A stretch of DNA of 64,000 nucleotides from Actinomycetospora sp. NBRC 106375 (GTDB taxonomy: Bacteria > Actinomycetota > Actinomycetes > Mycobacteriales > Pseudonocardiaceae), in NCBI RefSeq assembly GCF_030269665.1, contig NZ_BSTS01000016.1, forward strand, positions 62,001 to 126,000, written 5' to 3'. This document shows, one piece after another, positions 1 to 8,664 of the stretch (position 1 is its first letter; every line of letters begins with the position of its first letter). The translations under genes were made by a program, and so were the position numbers. The notes beneath the pieces were generated by a model. The model did no database searches. It was not told the origin of the DNA and saw only the letters and a program-made list of their open reading frames with translations.

Positions 1-494
1 TCAACGGCAAGTGGGGCGTGACGCCGCTCTTCATCGTCGTCGCGGTGATCCTCTCGGTGGACCTCGTGTTCGCCCTCGACTCGATCCCGGCGATCTTCGG
101 CATCACGCAGAACGCGTACATCGTCTTCACCGCCAACGCGTTCGCGCTGCTCGGCCTGCGGGCGCTGTACTTCCTGCTCGTCGGCCTGCTCGACCGCCTC
201 GTGCACCTGTCCTACGGCCTGGCGTTCATCCTCGCCTTCATCGGCGTCAAGCTGATCCTTCTCTATCTGCACGAGGACGTCTCGACCTCGATCCCCGAGG
301 TGCCGACCTGGCTCTCGCTGGTCGTCATCGTCGTGACGCTGGCGGTGGTGACGGTGACGAGCCTGCGGGCGACCCGCAAGGCCCCGGACGACGCCCCCGA
401 GGCGACGCCCGAGCTCGAGACCGGCGCGCAGGACGCGTCGCCGGAGCCGCCCGCCTCCGGCAGCACCGAGCAGGAGTCGCGCTCCTCGTCCTAG
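1..494 (+). CDS. TerC-family integral membrane protein, 3' part only
   Basis: The gene runs in from outside the window, so its start is missing; the reading frame is open from base 3. The visible 163 residues hold four or so hydrophobic segments. The conserved TerC stretch VDLVFALDSIPAIFG contains the acidic pair typical of the family, and NAFALLGLRALYFLL follows. After the last membrane segment (about residues 105-120) comes a charged, low-complexity cytoplasmic tail rich in Glu, Pro and Ser. TerC proteins are linked to tellurite resistance and to metal (manganese) export across the membrane; the substrate here cannot be read from sequence. The stop codon TAG forms part of the promoter-like box of the next gene. 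Confidence 0.93.
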   Translation, partial: NGKWGVTPLFIVVAVILSVDLVFALDSIPAIFGITQNAYIVFTANAFALLGLRALYFLLVGLLDRLVHLSYGLAFILAFIGVKLILLYLHEDVSTSIPEVPTWLSLVVIVVTLAVVTVTSLRATRKAPDDAPEATPELETGAQDASPEPPASGSTEQESRSSS

Positions 495-497
495 GGT
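492..497 (+). promoter_or_regulatory. -10-like box TAGGGT for a leaderless start
   Basis: TAGGGT overlaps the terC stop codon and ends 6 nt before the ATG of the DUF309 gene, so transcription would begin at or next to the start codon. The TANNNT form fits the actinobacterial housekeeping sigma factor. No convincing -35 hexamer is visible. Confidence 0.45.
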
Positions 498-503
498 CGG
501 GTC

Positions 504-959
504 ATGGCCGACCGGGACCGGGACGAGGCAGGGCGGGCGCGCAACGCGCGTCCCCGCGACGCGTCCGGCCGCCCGCTCCCGCGGAGGGCCACGGGGGTCA
601 CGCGCCCCGACGAGGAGGAGGACCTCACGCCCGACGAGGCGTTCGCCCGGGCACAGGCCCTGCTCGACGACGACCGCCCGTTCGACGCGCACGACGTCCT
701 CGAGGGGCGGTGGAAAGCCGCGCCGGAGGAGGAGAAGCTCCTCTGGAAGGGCCTCGCCCAGCTCGCGGTCGGCCTCACCCACGAGCAGCGCGGCAACGCG
801 CGCGGCGCGTCGGCCCTGCTGCGGCGCGGCGCGGCGACCGTGAGCGAGGCGCCCGACGCCGCCGCCCGCTACGGCGTCGACCCGACGGCGCTCTCCGGCT
901 GGGCGACCGCCCGCGAGGCGTCGGGCCCCAGCGCTCCGGGTCTGGTGCTGCGCACGTGA
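504..959 (+). CDS. DUF309 domain protein
   Basis: 151 residues. The first 50 residues are charged and probably disordered. The DUF309 helical region spans about residues 48-130, with the family pattern of a His-x-x-x-Glu pair (FDAHDVLEGRW) and then WKGLAQLAVGLTHEQRGN. DUF309 proteins are small all-alpha proteins of unknown function; some have been proposed to bind metal through these residues. It follows terC by 9 bp but probably has its own leaderless promoter. The stop codon lies inside an inverted repeat that separates it from pcaB. Confidence 0.85.
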   Translation: MADRDRDEAGRARNARPRDASGRPLPRRATGVTRPDEEEDLTPDEAFARAQALLDDDRPFDAHDVLEGRWKAAPEEEKLLWKGLAQLAVGLTHEQRGNARGASALLRRGAATVSEAPDAAARYGVDPTALSGWATAREASGPSAPGLVLRT

Positions 960-996
960 GCACGTCGAGGTGCCGGAGCACTCCGAGGTGCTCACG
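955..996. repeat. Nested inverted repeat around the DUF309 stop codon
   Basis: Outer arms CGTGAGCAC (955-963) and GTGCTCACG (988-996) are a perfect 9-bp match. Between them a smaller hairpin GTGC-CGGA-GCAC can form. It covers the DUF309 stop and the first possible GTG start of pcaB at 970. It could be a terminator, an operator for the pca genes, or both. Confidence 0.55.
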
Positions 997-1020
997 AGCC
1001 CGAAGGGCACACTGCTCGAC

Positions 1021-2367
1021 GTGACCACGCCGGGCCTGTTCGACGCCGTGCTCGCCCGCGGCGGTGCGCGGGACGCGACGAGCGACCGGGCGTGGGTGCG
1101 GGCGCTGCTCGACGTCGAGGCCGCCCTCGCCGCGGCCGCCGCGGACGTCGGCACGCTCGACCGCGACGACGCCGACGCCATCGCGGCGGCCTGCGAGCAG
1201 GCACCCGATCCCGGCGAGCTCGGCGAGGCCGCCGCGGCGTCGGGGAACCCCGTGGTGCCGCTGGTCGCCCAGCTCCGTCAGCGACTCGAGGGGTCCGCCG
1301 CCTCCGGGGTCCACCGCGGCGCCACCAGCCAGGACGTGCAGGACACCGCGGCGATGCTGGTGGCCCGCGACGCGGTCGGCGTCGTCGTCACCGATCTCCG
1401 CGCCGCCGCCGACGCCACGGCCGCTCTCGCCGCGGCCCACCGCGACCGCCCCGCGGCCGGCCGGACCCTGCTGCAGCAGGCCGCCCCGATCACCGCCGGG
1501 CTGCGGGCCGCGGGCTGGACGGCCGGTCTGGACGCGGCGGCCGAGGCGCTCGACGCCTGGCGCCCGGCCGTGCAGCTCGGCGGCGCGGTCGGGAACCTCG
1601 CCGCGTTCGACGGTCACGGACGGGCGGTCCGCGCCGCGCTCGCCCGGCGGCTCGGTCTCGTCGAGCCGGTGCTCGCCTGGCACACCGAGCGCGGGCGCGT
1701 CGCCGAGCTCGCCGGCCTCCTCGGCCGTGCCGGCGCCGCGACCGGGTCCGTCGCCACCGACCTCGTGCTGCTCGCGCAGACCGAGGTCGGGGAGGTGCGC
1801 GAGGACGTCCCGGGCCGCGGCGGGTCGTCGACCCTGCCCCACAAGCGCAACCCGGTCGCGGCGGTCTCCGCGCGGGCGGCCGCGATCGCCGCGCCGGGCC
1901 TCGTCGCCTCGGTGCTCACGGCGGCGTCGCTGCACGAGCACGAGCGCGCGGCCGGCCCGTGGCACGCCGAGTGGCGCCCGCTCACCGAGCTGCTGCGCAC
2001 CGTCGGCTCCGGCGCGTCCTGGCTGGCCGACGCCCTGACACACCTCGCCGTCGACCCGGAGCGCATCGCCGCGTCCCTCGACGTCACCGGCGGCCTGCTG
2101 CTCGCCGAGCAGGCCACCACCGGGCTGCGCGGGCGGCTGGGTCACGCGTCGGCGAAGGACCTGGTCACGACGGCTGCGGCGACGGCACAGGACGAGCGCC
2201 GCCCGTTCGCCGACGTGCTCACCGAGGCCCTCGCGGGCCTCGACGACCCGCCCGACGACCCCGCCGCCGAGGTCGCGGCGCTGCTCGACCCGGCGGGCGC
2301 GATCGGCGAGGCGCCCGCCCTCGTCGACGATCTCCTCTCGTCCCGCGCTCGGAAAGGACCGTCGTGA
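1021..2367 (+). CDS. pcaB: 3-carboxy-cis,cis-muconate cycloisomerase
   Basis: Fumarase/aspartase superfamily enzyme of the protocatechuate branch of the beta-ketoadipate pathway; it cyclises 3-carboxy-cis,cis-muconate to 4-carboxymuconolactone in the cytoplasm. The signature GSSTLPHKRNP (roughly residues 270-280) and upstream family blocks GATSQDVQDTA and LGGAVGNLAAF are present. About 448 residues, normal for the family. A GTG at 970 would add 17 residues, but family alignment begins near VTTPGLFDAVLARGG, so the GTG at 1021 is preferred; neither has a strong ribosome binding site. The stop overlaps the start of pcaC. No other pca genes are in the window, so this may be a detached part of the pathway. 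Confidence 0.9.
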   Translation: MTTPGLFDAVLARGGARDATSDRAWVRALLDVEAALAAAAADVGTLDRDDADAIAAACEQAPDPGELGEAAAASGNPVVPLVAQLRQRLEGSAASGVHRGATSQDVQDTAAMLVARDAVGVVVTDLRAAADATAALAAAHRDRPAAGRTLLQQAAPITAGLRAAGWTAGLDAAAEALDAWRPAVQLGGAVGNLAAFDGHGRAVRAALARRLGLVEPVLAWHTERGRVAELAGLLGRAGAATGSVATDLVLLAQTEVGEVREDVPGRGGSSTLPHKRNPVAAVSARAAAIAAPGLVASVLTAASLHEHERAAGPWHAEWRPLTELLRTVGSGASWLADALTHLAVDPERIAASLDVTGGLLLAEQATTGLRGRLGHASAKDLVTTAAATAQDERRPFADVLTEALAGLDDPPDDPAAEVAALLDPAGAIGEAPALVDDLLSSRARKGPS

Positions 2368-2786
2368 GCCCGCACCCCTCGACCCGGCACTGGGACCCGG
2401 ACGGCGAGGACGTCCGCCGCGCGGTCCTGGGCGACGAGCACGTCGACCGCGCCGTCGCCGCCACCGACGACGTCACCGCCGACTTCCAGGACTTCATCAC
2501 CCGGTACGCCTGGGGCGGCATCTGGACCCGGCCGGGCCTGCCCCGCCGGGACCGCAGCATCGTGACGCTCTCGGTGCTCGCCGCCCTGCACCACGACGGC
2601 GAGCTCGGGCTGCACGTGCGCGCCGCCCGCCGCAACGGCCTGACCCGCCAGGAGATCCAGGAGGTCCTGCTCCAGGTCGGCGTCTACGCCGGCGTGCCGG
2701 CGGCCAACCGGGCGTTCGCGGTGGCGCAGCGGGTCCTCGCCGAGCTGGGGGAGGAGGACGACCCCGAGGACGGCCACCCGACCTGA
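2364..2786 (+). CDS. pcaC: Carboxymuconolactone decarboxylase family protein (PcaC)
   Basis: 140 residues starting at a GTG that overlaps the pcaB stop (GTGA); GGAAAGGA lies just upstream as ribosome binding site. Residues 40-130 are the CMD domain: WGGIWTRPGLPRRDRSIVTL, then ALHHDGELGLHVRAARRNG, then the EVLLQVGVYAGVPAANRAF stretch. PcaC decarboxylates 4-carboxymuconolactone to the enol-lactone, the step after PcaB, so the pair acts in sequence and is translationally coupled. A short acidic tail follows the domain. Confidence 0.9.
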   Translation: MSPHPSTRHWDPDGEDVRRAVLGDEHVDRAVAATDDVTADFQDFITRYAWGGIWTRPGLPRRDRSIVTLSVLAALHHDGELGLHVRAARRNGLTRQEIQEVLLQVGVYAGVPAANRAFAVAQRVLAELGEEDDPEDGHPT

Positions 2787-2872
2787 CCGCGCCACGCTGG
2801 TCGGCGGTGCGCGCCGTTACCGTGGGCAGTTCAGTACGGTCGCCGCGGCGACGACCACGACGGGCGGGGGCG

Positions 2873-3556
2873 ATGGAGCGCGCGGGAACGGCGGCACGGC
2901 CGCGACGGCACGGGTTCCGGCGCGCGGCGCTGGCGGGCGCGGTCGCGGGGCTGGCGCTGCTGGCCGGCGCCTGCTCGTCCGGGCCGACGCTCGAGACCCC
3001 GCCGATCCCGACCTTCCCGGGCCCGGGCGCCGCGCCGGCGACCAGCGCGCCGCCGCCCCGCAACAGCATCCTGCCCACCGAGTGCGACCAGGTGCTGGCG
3101 TCCGACCAGCTGCCGAACTACCTCGGGCTGCCGTTGGGCACCGTGCGCGTCACCGCCCTGCGCGACGTCCCGGCTCCCTCGGTCGGCCGCGTCGAGCGCG
3201 TCACCTGCAACTACACCTCGCTCGGTGGCCCGGGCGCCCCGCCGCCCAACACCCTCGTGCTCAAGGTGCTGACCAGTGGCTACACCTCCCCGGAGGCCGC
3301 CGCGGCGCAGTCCCGGGTGAACCGCGACGCCCAGGCGAGCTCCGGCGTGCCCGCCCAGCCGGTGCCGTTCGGTGCCGCCGAGGCCGTGTACTACCCCGAC
3401 CCCGAGGGCCCCGTCCTCGTCGTCGTGTACGGCCGGGTGACGGCCAGCTTCACGCTCACCCCCGACCGTCCGGTGCCGGTGGACCAGGCGCAGCCGGTGC
3501 TCACCGACCTGGCGCTCCGCGCTTTGCCGGTGCTCGTCCCGCAGGCCGGGCAGTAG
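2873..3556 (+). CDS. DUF3558-like secreted lipoprotein
   Basis: About 227 residues from the ATG at 2873; an upstream in-frame GTG at 2807 gives an unlikely Arg-rich leader. Twin Arg-containing basic start, hydrophobic core AALAGAVAGLALLAGA and then Cys form a lipoprotein signal peptide (lipobox AGAC). A Pro-rich linker follows. The mature domain carries a Cys pair (TECDQVL and VTCNYTS) and resembles the DUF3558 family of actinobacterial cell-surface lipoproteins, whose role is unknown. It ends 19 bp before the converging hydrolase gene. Confidence 0.75.
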   Translation: MERAGTAARPRRHGFRRAALAGAVAGLALLAGACSSGPTLETPPIPTFPGPGAAPATSAPPPRNSILPTECDQVLASDQLPNYLGLPLGTVRVTALRDVPAPSVGRVERVTCNYTSLGGPGAPPPNTLVLKVLTSGYTSPEAAAAQSRVNRDAQASSGVPAQPVPFGAAEAVYYPDPEGPVLVVVYGRVTASFTLTPDRPVPVDQAQPVLTDLALRALPVLVPQAGQ

Positions 3557-3574
3557 CCCGCGCCGGTCGGGTGA

Positions 3575-4385
3575 TCACGGCCCGGCGCCCCGGACGGCGT
3601 CGGCGAACGCCGCCGGGTGGGTGGCCGCGGCCAGGTGCCCGCCGGGGAAGGTGACGAGCGGGCAGCCCGTCCGATCGGCGAGCGCGACCGCGCAGCGGTG
3701 GGGCAGCTCGCCCGCCGAGTCCGCGCCGGCCGCGGCGACGAGGCCCGGGACCGCCGGCGAGGGCGCCCGGGTCGGCGTCGCTGGTGAGGGCGGGCACGAG
3801 CAGGTCGCCGAGGAACGACGCGACGTCGCGGTCGGTCTCCCCGGTGTCCGGGGCCACCGGTGGGGGATCGGTGCCCCGCACCAGCGCATCGAGCCGCACC
3901 ATCCCGGCTGCTGCGCCGCCGGCGCGGAAGGCGGCGCGCACGTCCTCGACGTCGTCGCGGAGGTCCTCGGGGAGCAGCCGGACGAGCGGCGGCTCGTGGG
4001 CGATCACGTCCGTCACCAGGTCCGGGCGGGCGCGGGCGAGCGTCAGCGCCACGATGGCGCCGCCGCTGCACCCGACGAGACGGGCGGGGCCGGCCCCGAG
4101 CGCGTCGAGCAGGGCGGCGACGTCGCCGGCCAGCGCCGCGGGCGTGAGGTCGCCGTGGTCGAGGCGCTCGCTGTCGCCGAAGCCGCGCGGGTCGGAGGTG
4201 AGGACCGTGTGGTCGGTCGCCAGCGCGCCGGCCAGCGCGGCGTACCCGGCGCGCGTCACCGGCGCGCCCACCAGGACCAGGAGCGGCCCGGAGCCCCGCA
4301 GCTCGTAGGGGACCGTCCCGCCGGGCACGTTGAGCCGGTGCACGGCGACGCCCGGATCTCCCGCACCGATGTCCCCGCCTGGCAC
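3575..4385 (-). pseudogene. Alpha/beta hydrolase, interrupted by a 1-base frameshift
   Basis: The N-terminal part reads as a normal alpha/beta hydrolase: LLVLVGAPVTRAGYAALAGAL, then SDPRGFGDSER, then the nucleophile elbow GCSGG. Near 3752-3760 the frame breaks. The missing C-terminal part continues one base out of phase, including the catalytic-His region VTFPGGHLAAATHP, and ends at 3575. Removing one base from the GCCGGCGG run restores a 269-residue protein. In the unshifted frame the product would run on to 3501 and lack the catalytic His. It is either a fresh pseudogene or a sequencing error in a GC run. It diverges from the MFS gene. Confidence 0.8.
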
Positions 4386-4507
4386 GGCTCCGCCCTCCTC
4401 GTCCGGTTCCGGCGGACCCTAGGTCTCCGGGCCCGATGACGTCACAGCGATTTCGGCAGGACCGGCGCTTACGATAGTTGCCCGAACCTAAAGATCGCGG
4501 AGGCGAC

Positions 4508-6601
4508 GTGACGAGCACGCTGGGGGACGGGCGCCCGTCCCCGTCGGTGGCGCCGGCGGTGGCGCACCTCGGTCCGCGGTACAAGTGGATCGCGCTGACC
4601 AACACGACGCTCGGCGTGCTGATCGTGACGATCAACATGTCGATCCTGCTGATCGCGCTGCCGGACATCTTCCGCGGCATCGCGCTCGACCCGCTGCAGC
4701 CGCAGAACATCAGCTACCTGCTGTGGCTGATCATGGGCTACCTCGTGGTGACCGCGGTCCTCGTCGTCACCTTCGGCCGCGTCGGCGACATGTTCGGGCG
4801 CACCCGGATGTACACGCTCGGGTTCGCGGTGTTCACCGTGTTCTCGATCCTGCTGGCCGTCACCTGGCTGCAGGGCGACGCGGGCGCGATCTGGCTGATC
4901 ACGATGCGCGTGCTGCAGGGCATCGGCGGCGCGCTGCTGCTCGCGAACTCGACGGCGATCCTCACCGACGCGTTCCCGTCCCACCAGCGCGGCCTCGCTC
5001 TGGGCATCAACTCGATCGCCGCCATCGCGGGCTCGTTCCTCGGCCTGATCATCGGCGGCGTGCTCGCCCCGGTCGCGTGGCACCTGGTGTTCATCGTGTC
5101 CGTGCCGATCGGCATCGGCGGCACGATCTGGGCCTGGTTCAAGCTCGAGGAGACCAGCGAGCGCCACGAGGGCCGCATCGACTGGTGGGGCAACATCACC
5201 TTCGCCGTCGGCCTCGTCGCGGTGCTCATGGGCATCACGTACGGGATCCAGCCCTACGGCGGGCACGTCATGGGCTGGACAAGCCCGACCGTGCTCGTCT
5301 GCCTCATCGGCGGTGTCGTGGTCCTCGCGGTCTTCGTGGCGGTCGAGCGGCGCGTCGCGCACCCGATGTTCCACCTGTCGCTGTTCGGCATCCGCTCGTT
5401 CACCGCGGGGAACATCGCCAACCTGCTCTCCGCGCTCGGGCGCGGCGGCCTGCAGTTCATCCTCATCATCTGGCTGCAGGGCATCTGGCTGCCCCGCCAC
5501 GGCTACGACTACGAGTCGACGCCCCTGTGGGCCGGCATCTACATGGTCCCGCTGACCATCGGCTTCCTCATCGCCGGACCGGTCTCGGGCTACCTCTCCG
5601 ACCGCCACGGCGCCCGCTGGTACGCCGCGGGCGGCATGCTCGTGGCCGCTGCGAGCTTCCTCGCCATGGGGTTCCTGCCGGTCGACTTCCCCTATCCGCT
5701 GTTCGCGGTGCTCCTCGCCGTCAACGGCCTCGCGATGGGGCTGTTCTCCTCGCCCAACCGGGCCTCGATCATGAACAGCGTCCCGGCCCGCCAGCGCGGC
5801 GCGGCCGCGGGGATGACCGCGACGTTCATGAACGGCGCGACGGTGCTCTCGATCGGCATCTTCTTCTCGATGCTGATCCTCGGGCTCGCGTCGACGCTGC
5901 CCACGGCGCTCTTCGGCGGGCTCACCGGCCAGGGCGTCCCGGCCGATGTCGCGGGCCGCATCGCCGAGCTCCCGCCGGTGAGCACGCTGTTCGCCGCGCT
6001 GCTGGGCTACAACCCGATCGAGACGCTGCTCGGTCCCGGCGTGCTGGCCCAGGTCGGCCCGCAACAGGCGGAGTTCCTCACCGGCCGCAGCTTCTTCCCC
6101 CAGCTCATCTCCGGCCCGTTCGCCGACGGTCTGTTCCTCGCGCTCGGCTTCGCCGCGGTCTGCTGCCTGGTGGCCGCGATCGCCTCGTTGTTCGACAGCG
6201 CGAAGCCCTCGCTGGAGCAGGCCGAGGCGCTCGGGGAGGAGCTGGGGCGCGAGGAGGACGAGGTCCGGCCGGTCGCCGCTCCGGCCCCCGGTCCCGGTGC
6301 CGCGCCGGTCGCCGGCGGGCGTCCCGTCGCCGTGGCCGGGCGCATCCTGGCGCCCGACGAGGCGCCGGCCGCGGCCGTGCTGACGCTCGTCGACGACCGC
6401 GGCCACGAGGCCGACCGCGCCGAGACCGACGCGGCGGGCCGCTTCACCCTCAGCGCCGACGGGCGCTCGGGCGACTACCTGGTGATCGCGACGCCGCGCG
6501 GGCGCGGCACGGCGGCCCCGGCCGCCACCCGCGTCACCGTCAACGGCTCGCCGGTGCACGTGGACGTCGTGCTGCAGGAGCGTGCGGCCCTGCCGCGCTG
6601 A
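4508..6601 (+). CDS. DHA2-type MFS transporter with C-terminal carboxypeptidase-regulatory-like module
   Basis: 697 residues from a GTG with CGGAGG upstream. Fourteen hydrophobic segments spread over about residues 30-560 match the drug:H+ antiporter-2 class (EmrB/QacA type); the motif GRVGDMFGRTRMY between helices 2 and 3 is MFS motif A. After a short Pro/Ala linker, residues about 604-697 form a beta-sandwich module of the carboxypeptidase-regulatory-like type (PVAVAGRILAPDE ... AVLTLVDDRGHEADRAETD ... GDYLVIATP ... VHVDVVL). Such a tail is not a usual part of MFS pumps. DHA2 pumps normally have a cytoplasmic C-terminus, so the module is predicted inside the cell. Substrate unknown. Confidence 0.88.
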   Translation: MTSTLGDGRPSPSVAPAVAHLGPRYKWIALTNTTLGVLIVTINMSILLIALPDIFRGIALDPLQPQNISYLLWLIMGYLVVTAVLVVTFGRVGDMFGRTRMYTLGFAVFTVFSILLAVTWLQGDAGAIWLITMRVLQGIGGALLLANSTAILTDAFPSHQRGLALGINSIAAIAGSFLGLIIGGVLAPVAWHLVFIVSVPIGIGGTIWAWFKLEETSERHEGRIDWWGNITFAVGLVAVLMGITYGIQPYGGHVMGWTSPTVLVCLIGGVVVLAVFVAVERRVAHPMFHLSLFGIRSFTAGNIANLLSALGRGGLQFILIIWLQGIWLPRHGYDYESTPLWAGIYMVPLTIGFLIAGPVSGYLSDRHGARWYAAGGMLVAAASFLAMGFLPVDFPYPLFAVLLAVNGLAMGLFSSPNRASIMNSVPARQRGAAAGMTATFMNGATVLSIGIFFSMLILGLASTLPTALFGGLTGQGVPADVAGRIAELPPVSTLFAALLGYNPIETLLGPGVLAQVGPQQAEFLTGRSFFPQLISGPFADGLFLALGFAAVCCLVAAIASLFDSAKPSLEQAEALGEELGREEDEVRPVAAPAPGPGAAPVAGGRPVAVAGRILAPDEAPAAAVLTLVDDRGHEADRAETDAAGRFTLSADGRSGDYLVIATPRGRGTAAPAATRVTVNGSPVHVDVVLQERAALPR

Positions 6602-6681
6602 GGCGAGCGGTCGTGTGGGGACCCCCACTCGGACGTCTTCGGTAATCCGATGGCAAAGAAGCGCTGCCACCGTCGGAGCGC

Positions 6682-7770
6682 GTGACCGGCTTCGACGAAC
6701 CCGAGCGCCGCCCGCGCACGCTGAGCGCCGTGACGATCCTGCTCACCGCCGCGGCGGGGGCGATCGACGTGGTGACCTACTTCGCCTTCAACCAGGTCTT
6801 CGCCAGCACGATGACCGGCAACCTGGTGCTCCTCGGTCTCGGGCTGGGCCAGGGGGACTGGACGCAGATCGCCGACAACATCTGCGCGATCGGCGGGTAC
6901 TGCGGCGGGCTGATCGCCGGCACGGTGTTCTGCGGGCTCGCGATGCGGCGCTGGCCCTGGCGCAACGCGGTGGGCGCGACGCTGACCTTCGAGCTCGCGC
7001 TGCTGCTCCTGCTGGGCGCGTTCTGGTACGGCGTCGATGACGACAGCCCGCTCGTGCAGTGGAAGGTCGTCGTGCTCGTCGTCGGTGCCGGGCTCGCGAT
7101 GGGCGTGCAGGCCGCCGCCGTGCGCTACGTCGGGCCGGCGGGAACGCCGACGAGCTTCATGTCCGGGACGATCACGAACTGGGTCTCGAGCCTCGTCGAG
7201 CTGCACAAGCCGTTCCGATGGAACTGGAACTCCCCGCTGCGCCTGCTCGCGGTGATCGTCGCGGCGGCCGGCAACGCCGTCGTCCAGCGCTTCGCCCCGG
7301 ACTGGTCGTTCGTGGCGCCCGTCGTGCTCGTGGCGATCGCGATCGTGCTGATGGCGGTCGTGACCCGGGCCAACAGCGGCGGGCTGACCGTCGGCGCGCC
7401 CCAGTTCGACCCGGACCCGCGCGCGGAGGTGCCCGACGCCGAGGTCGAGGAGGAGGACGCCGTCGGCGGCGCCGGACCCGTCCACGGGCGCGTGGTGGGC
7501 CTGGACGGCGACGCCCGCCCGGCCGTCCTGACCCTGGTCTCCGGCGGCGGCGAGCAGGTCGACCGCGTGCACACCGAGGTCGACGGCAGCTACCGCCTGG
7601 ACCCGGGCGAGTCGGGGGACTTCATGCTGATCTGCACCCCGCACCGCATGGGTGGCGGCGCCGCGCGCCCCCGCGCCGTGCTGATCTCGGTCGACGGCCG
7701 CCCGGTCGTGCACGACCTCGTCCTCGGCGCCGCCCCGGGCGAGGCGGGCCACCACCGGGCGCCGACCTGA
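6682..7770 (+). CDS. YoaK/DUF1275 membrane protein with the same C-terminal beta-sandwich module
   Basis: 362 residues, GTG start. Residues 13-230 carry six or seven membrane helices with the DUF1275 hallmarks AAGAIDVVTYFAF, STMTGNLVLLG and TSFMSGTITN. An acidic linker (EVPDAEVEEEDAVGG) leads to a module at about 266-352: PVHGRVVGLDGDARPAVLTL, then DGSYRLDPGESGDFMLICTP, then VSVDGRPVVHDLVL (I for V at the first position). The module is clearly of the same subfamily as the one on the preceding MFS gene. DUF1275 function is not established. It lies 80 bp after the MFS gene and may share its transcript. Confidence 0.85.
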   Translation: MTGFDEPERRPRTLSAVTILLTAAAGAIDVVTYFAFNQVFASTMTGNLVLLGLGLGQGDWTQIADNICAIGGYCGGLIAGTVFCGLAMRRWPWRNAVGATLTFELALLLLLGAFWYGVDDDSPLVQWKVVVLVVGAGLAMGVQAAAVRYVGPAGTPTSFMSGTITNWVSSLVELHKPFRWNWNSPLRLLAVIVAAAGNAVVQRFAPDWSFVAPVVLVAIAIVLMAVVTRANSGGLTVGAPQFDPDPRAEVPDAEVEEEDAVGGAGPVHGRVVGLDGDARPAVLTLVSGGGEQVDRVHTEVDGSYRLDPGESGDFMLICTPHRMGGGAARPRAVLISVDGRPVVHDLVLGAAPGEAGHHRAPT

Positions 7771-7779
7771 CTCGCCCTC

Positions 7780-7819
7780 GTGAGTAGTTGCGGCCCCTAT
7801 GGGGGCCCCGACTGCTCAC
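7780..7819. terminator. Bidirectional hairpin between converging genes
   Basis: Arms of 18 nt at 7780-7797 and 7802-7819 around the loop TATG pair with three imperfect positions, one of them G-U. There is no T tract. It sits exactly between the converging yoaK-like and yceI-like genes. Confidence 0.7.
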
Positions 7820-7824
7820 ATGGG

Positions 7825-8664
7825 TCAGGCCGCGCGGACCGCCTCGATGTCGATCTCGATCCGCAGGGTCCGGCCGACCGCGAAGATGCCCGCGATCACC
7901 GACTGGTTCCAGCGGATGTCGAAGTCGTCGCGGGAGAGCTGGGTCGTCGCGCTGAAGCCGGCGCGCTCGCCGCCCCAGAGGTCGGGCCCGGCGCCGTGGT
8001 AGACGACGTCGAGGTCGACGGTGTTTCGCACGCCCTTGAGCTCGAGGTCGCCGGTCATCGTCCAGTGGTCGGGGGTGTGGCCCGTGATCGCCGTGGACGT
8101 GAAGTCGATGCGCGGGAACGCGACGACGTCGAGGAAGTCGCCGGCGCGCAGGTGCGCGTCGCGCGTGTCGTCGTCGGTGTCGACGCTGGACGGGTCGATG
8201 GAGGCGTGGACGCGGCTGCCCGCCAGGTCGGCACCCATCTCGATGGACCCGGTGAACTGGCGCAGGCGCCCGTGCACCTTGGTGATCCCGAGGTGGAACG
8301 CCGAGGCGGCGATCCGCGAGTGCACGGGGTCGATGTCCCAGCGCCCGGGTGCGGGCAGGCTCAGGGCGCCGGTGCGGGTGAGCACGACGCGACCGAGGTC
8401 GCCGGAGCCGGCGAGCGGACGGGCCGCCGGGGTGTGGCCGACCGCCGAGGTGATCACGGTCGACGGCCCCTCGGGGAGCCCGTCGACGAGGAACGTACCG
8501 TCGCCGCCGACCGTCGCGCCGCCGATCTGGGTGCCGGCGGCGTCGATGACGGTGACGACCGCGAACGGCACGGGCCACCCGTCGCTGGTGACCGCGGCGC
8601 CCCGCACCCAGCCACCACCACGTGCGCCGGGAGCTGTCGGGGCCGTCCGCTCCCCGGCGCTCAC
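7825..8664 (-). CDS. YceI family protein with N-terminal carboxypeptidase-regulatory-like module
   Basis: 279 residues. The GTG start overlaps the stop of the upstream gene (GTGA), so the two are translationally coupled. Residues about 15-95 form one beta-sandwich module (VRGAAVTSDGWPVPFAVVTV ... GTFLVDGLPEGPSTVITSA). Residues about 105-279 are a YceI domain: WDIDPVHSRIAASAFHLGI, then GSIEMGADLAGSRVHASID, then the C-terminal FDIRWNQ block. YceI proteins are lipocalin-like and bind isoprenoid or other amphiphilic ligands. No signal peptide is visible, so it is predicted cytoplasmic, unlike the periplasmic E. coli YceI. Confidence 0.88.
   Translation of the reverse strand: MSAGERTAPTAPGARGGGWVRGAAVTSDGWPVPFAVVTVIDAAGTQIGGATVGGDGTFLVDGLPEGPSTVITSAVGHTPAARPLAGSGDLGRVVLTRTGALSLPAPGRWDIDPVHSRIAASAFHLGITKVHGRLRQFTGSIEMGADLAGSRVHASIDPSSVDTDDDTRDAHLRAGDFLDVVAFPRIDFTSTAITGHTPDHWTMTGDLELKGVRNTVDLDVVYHGAGPDLWGGERAGFSATTQLSRDDFDIRWNQSVIAGIFAVGRTLRIEIDIEAVRAA

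Noticed and set aside
2789-2804. 16-mer GACCGCGCCACGCTGG shared with 9845-9860
   Set aside because: Appears before two unrelated genes; probably chance in GC-rich sequence or a weak promoter element. No structure supports it.
4469-6670. 733-residue minus-strand open frame opposite the MFS transporter
   Set aside because: Composition (His/Arg/Glu/Asp/Gln-rich, no domains) is the usual shadow of a GC-rich gene read backwards; the plus strand has a clear MFS protein.
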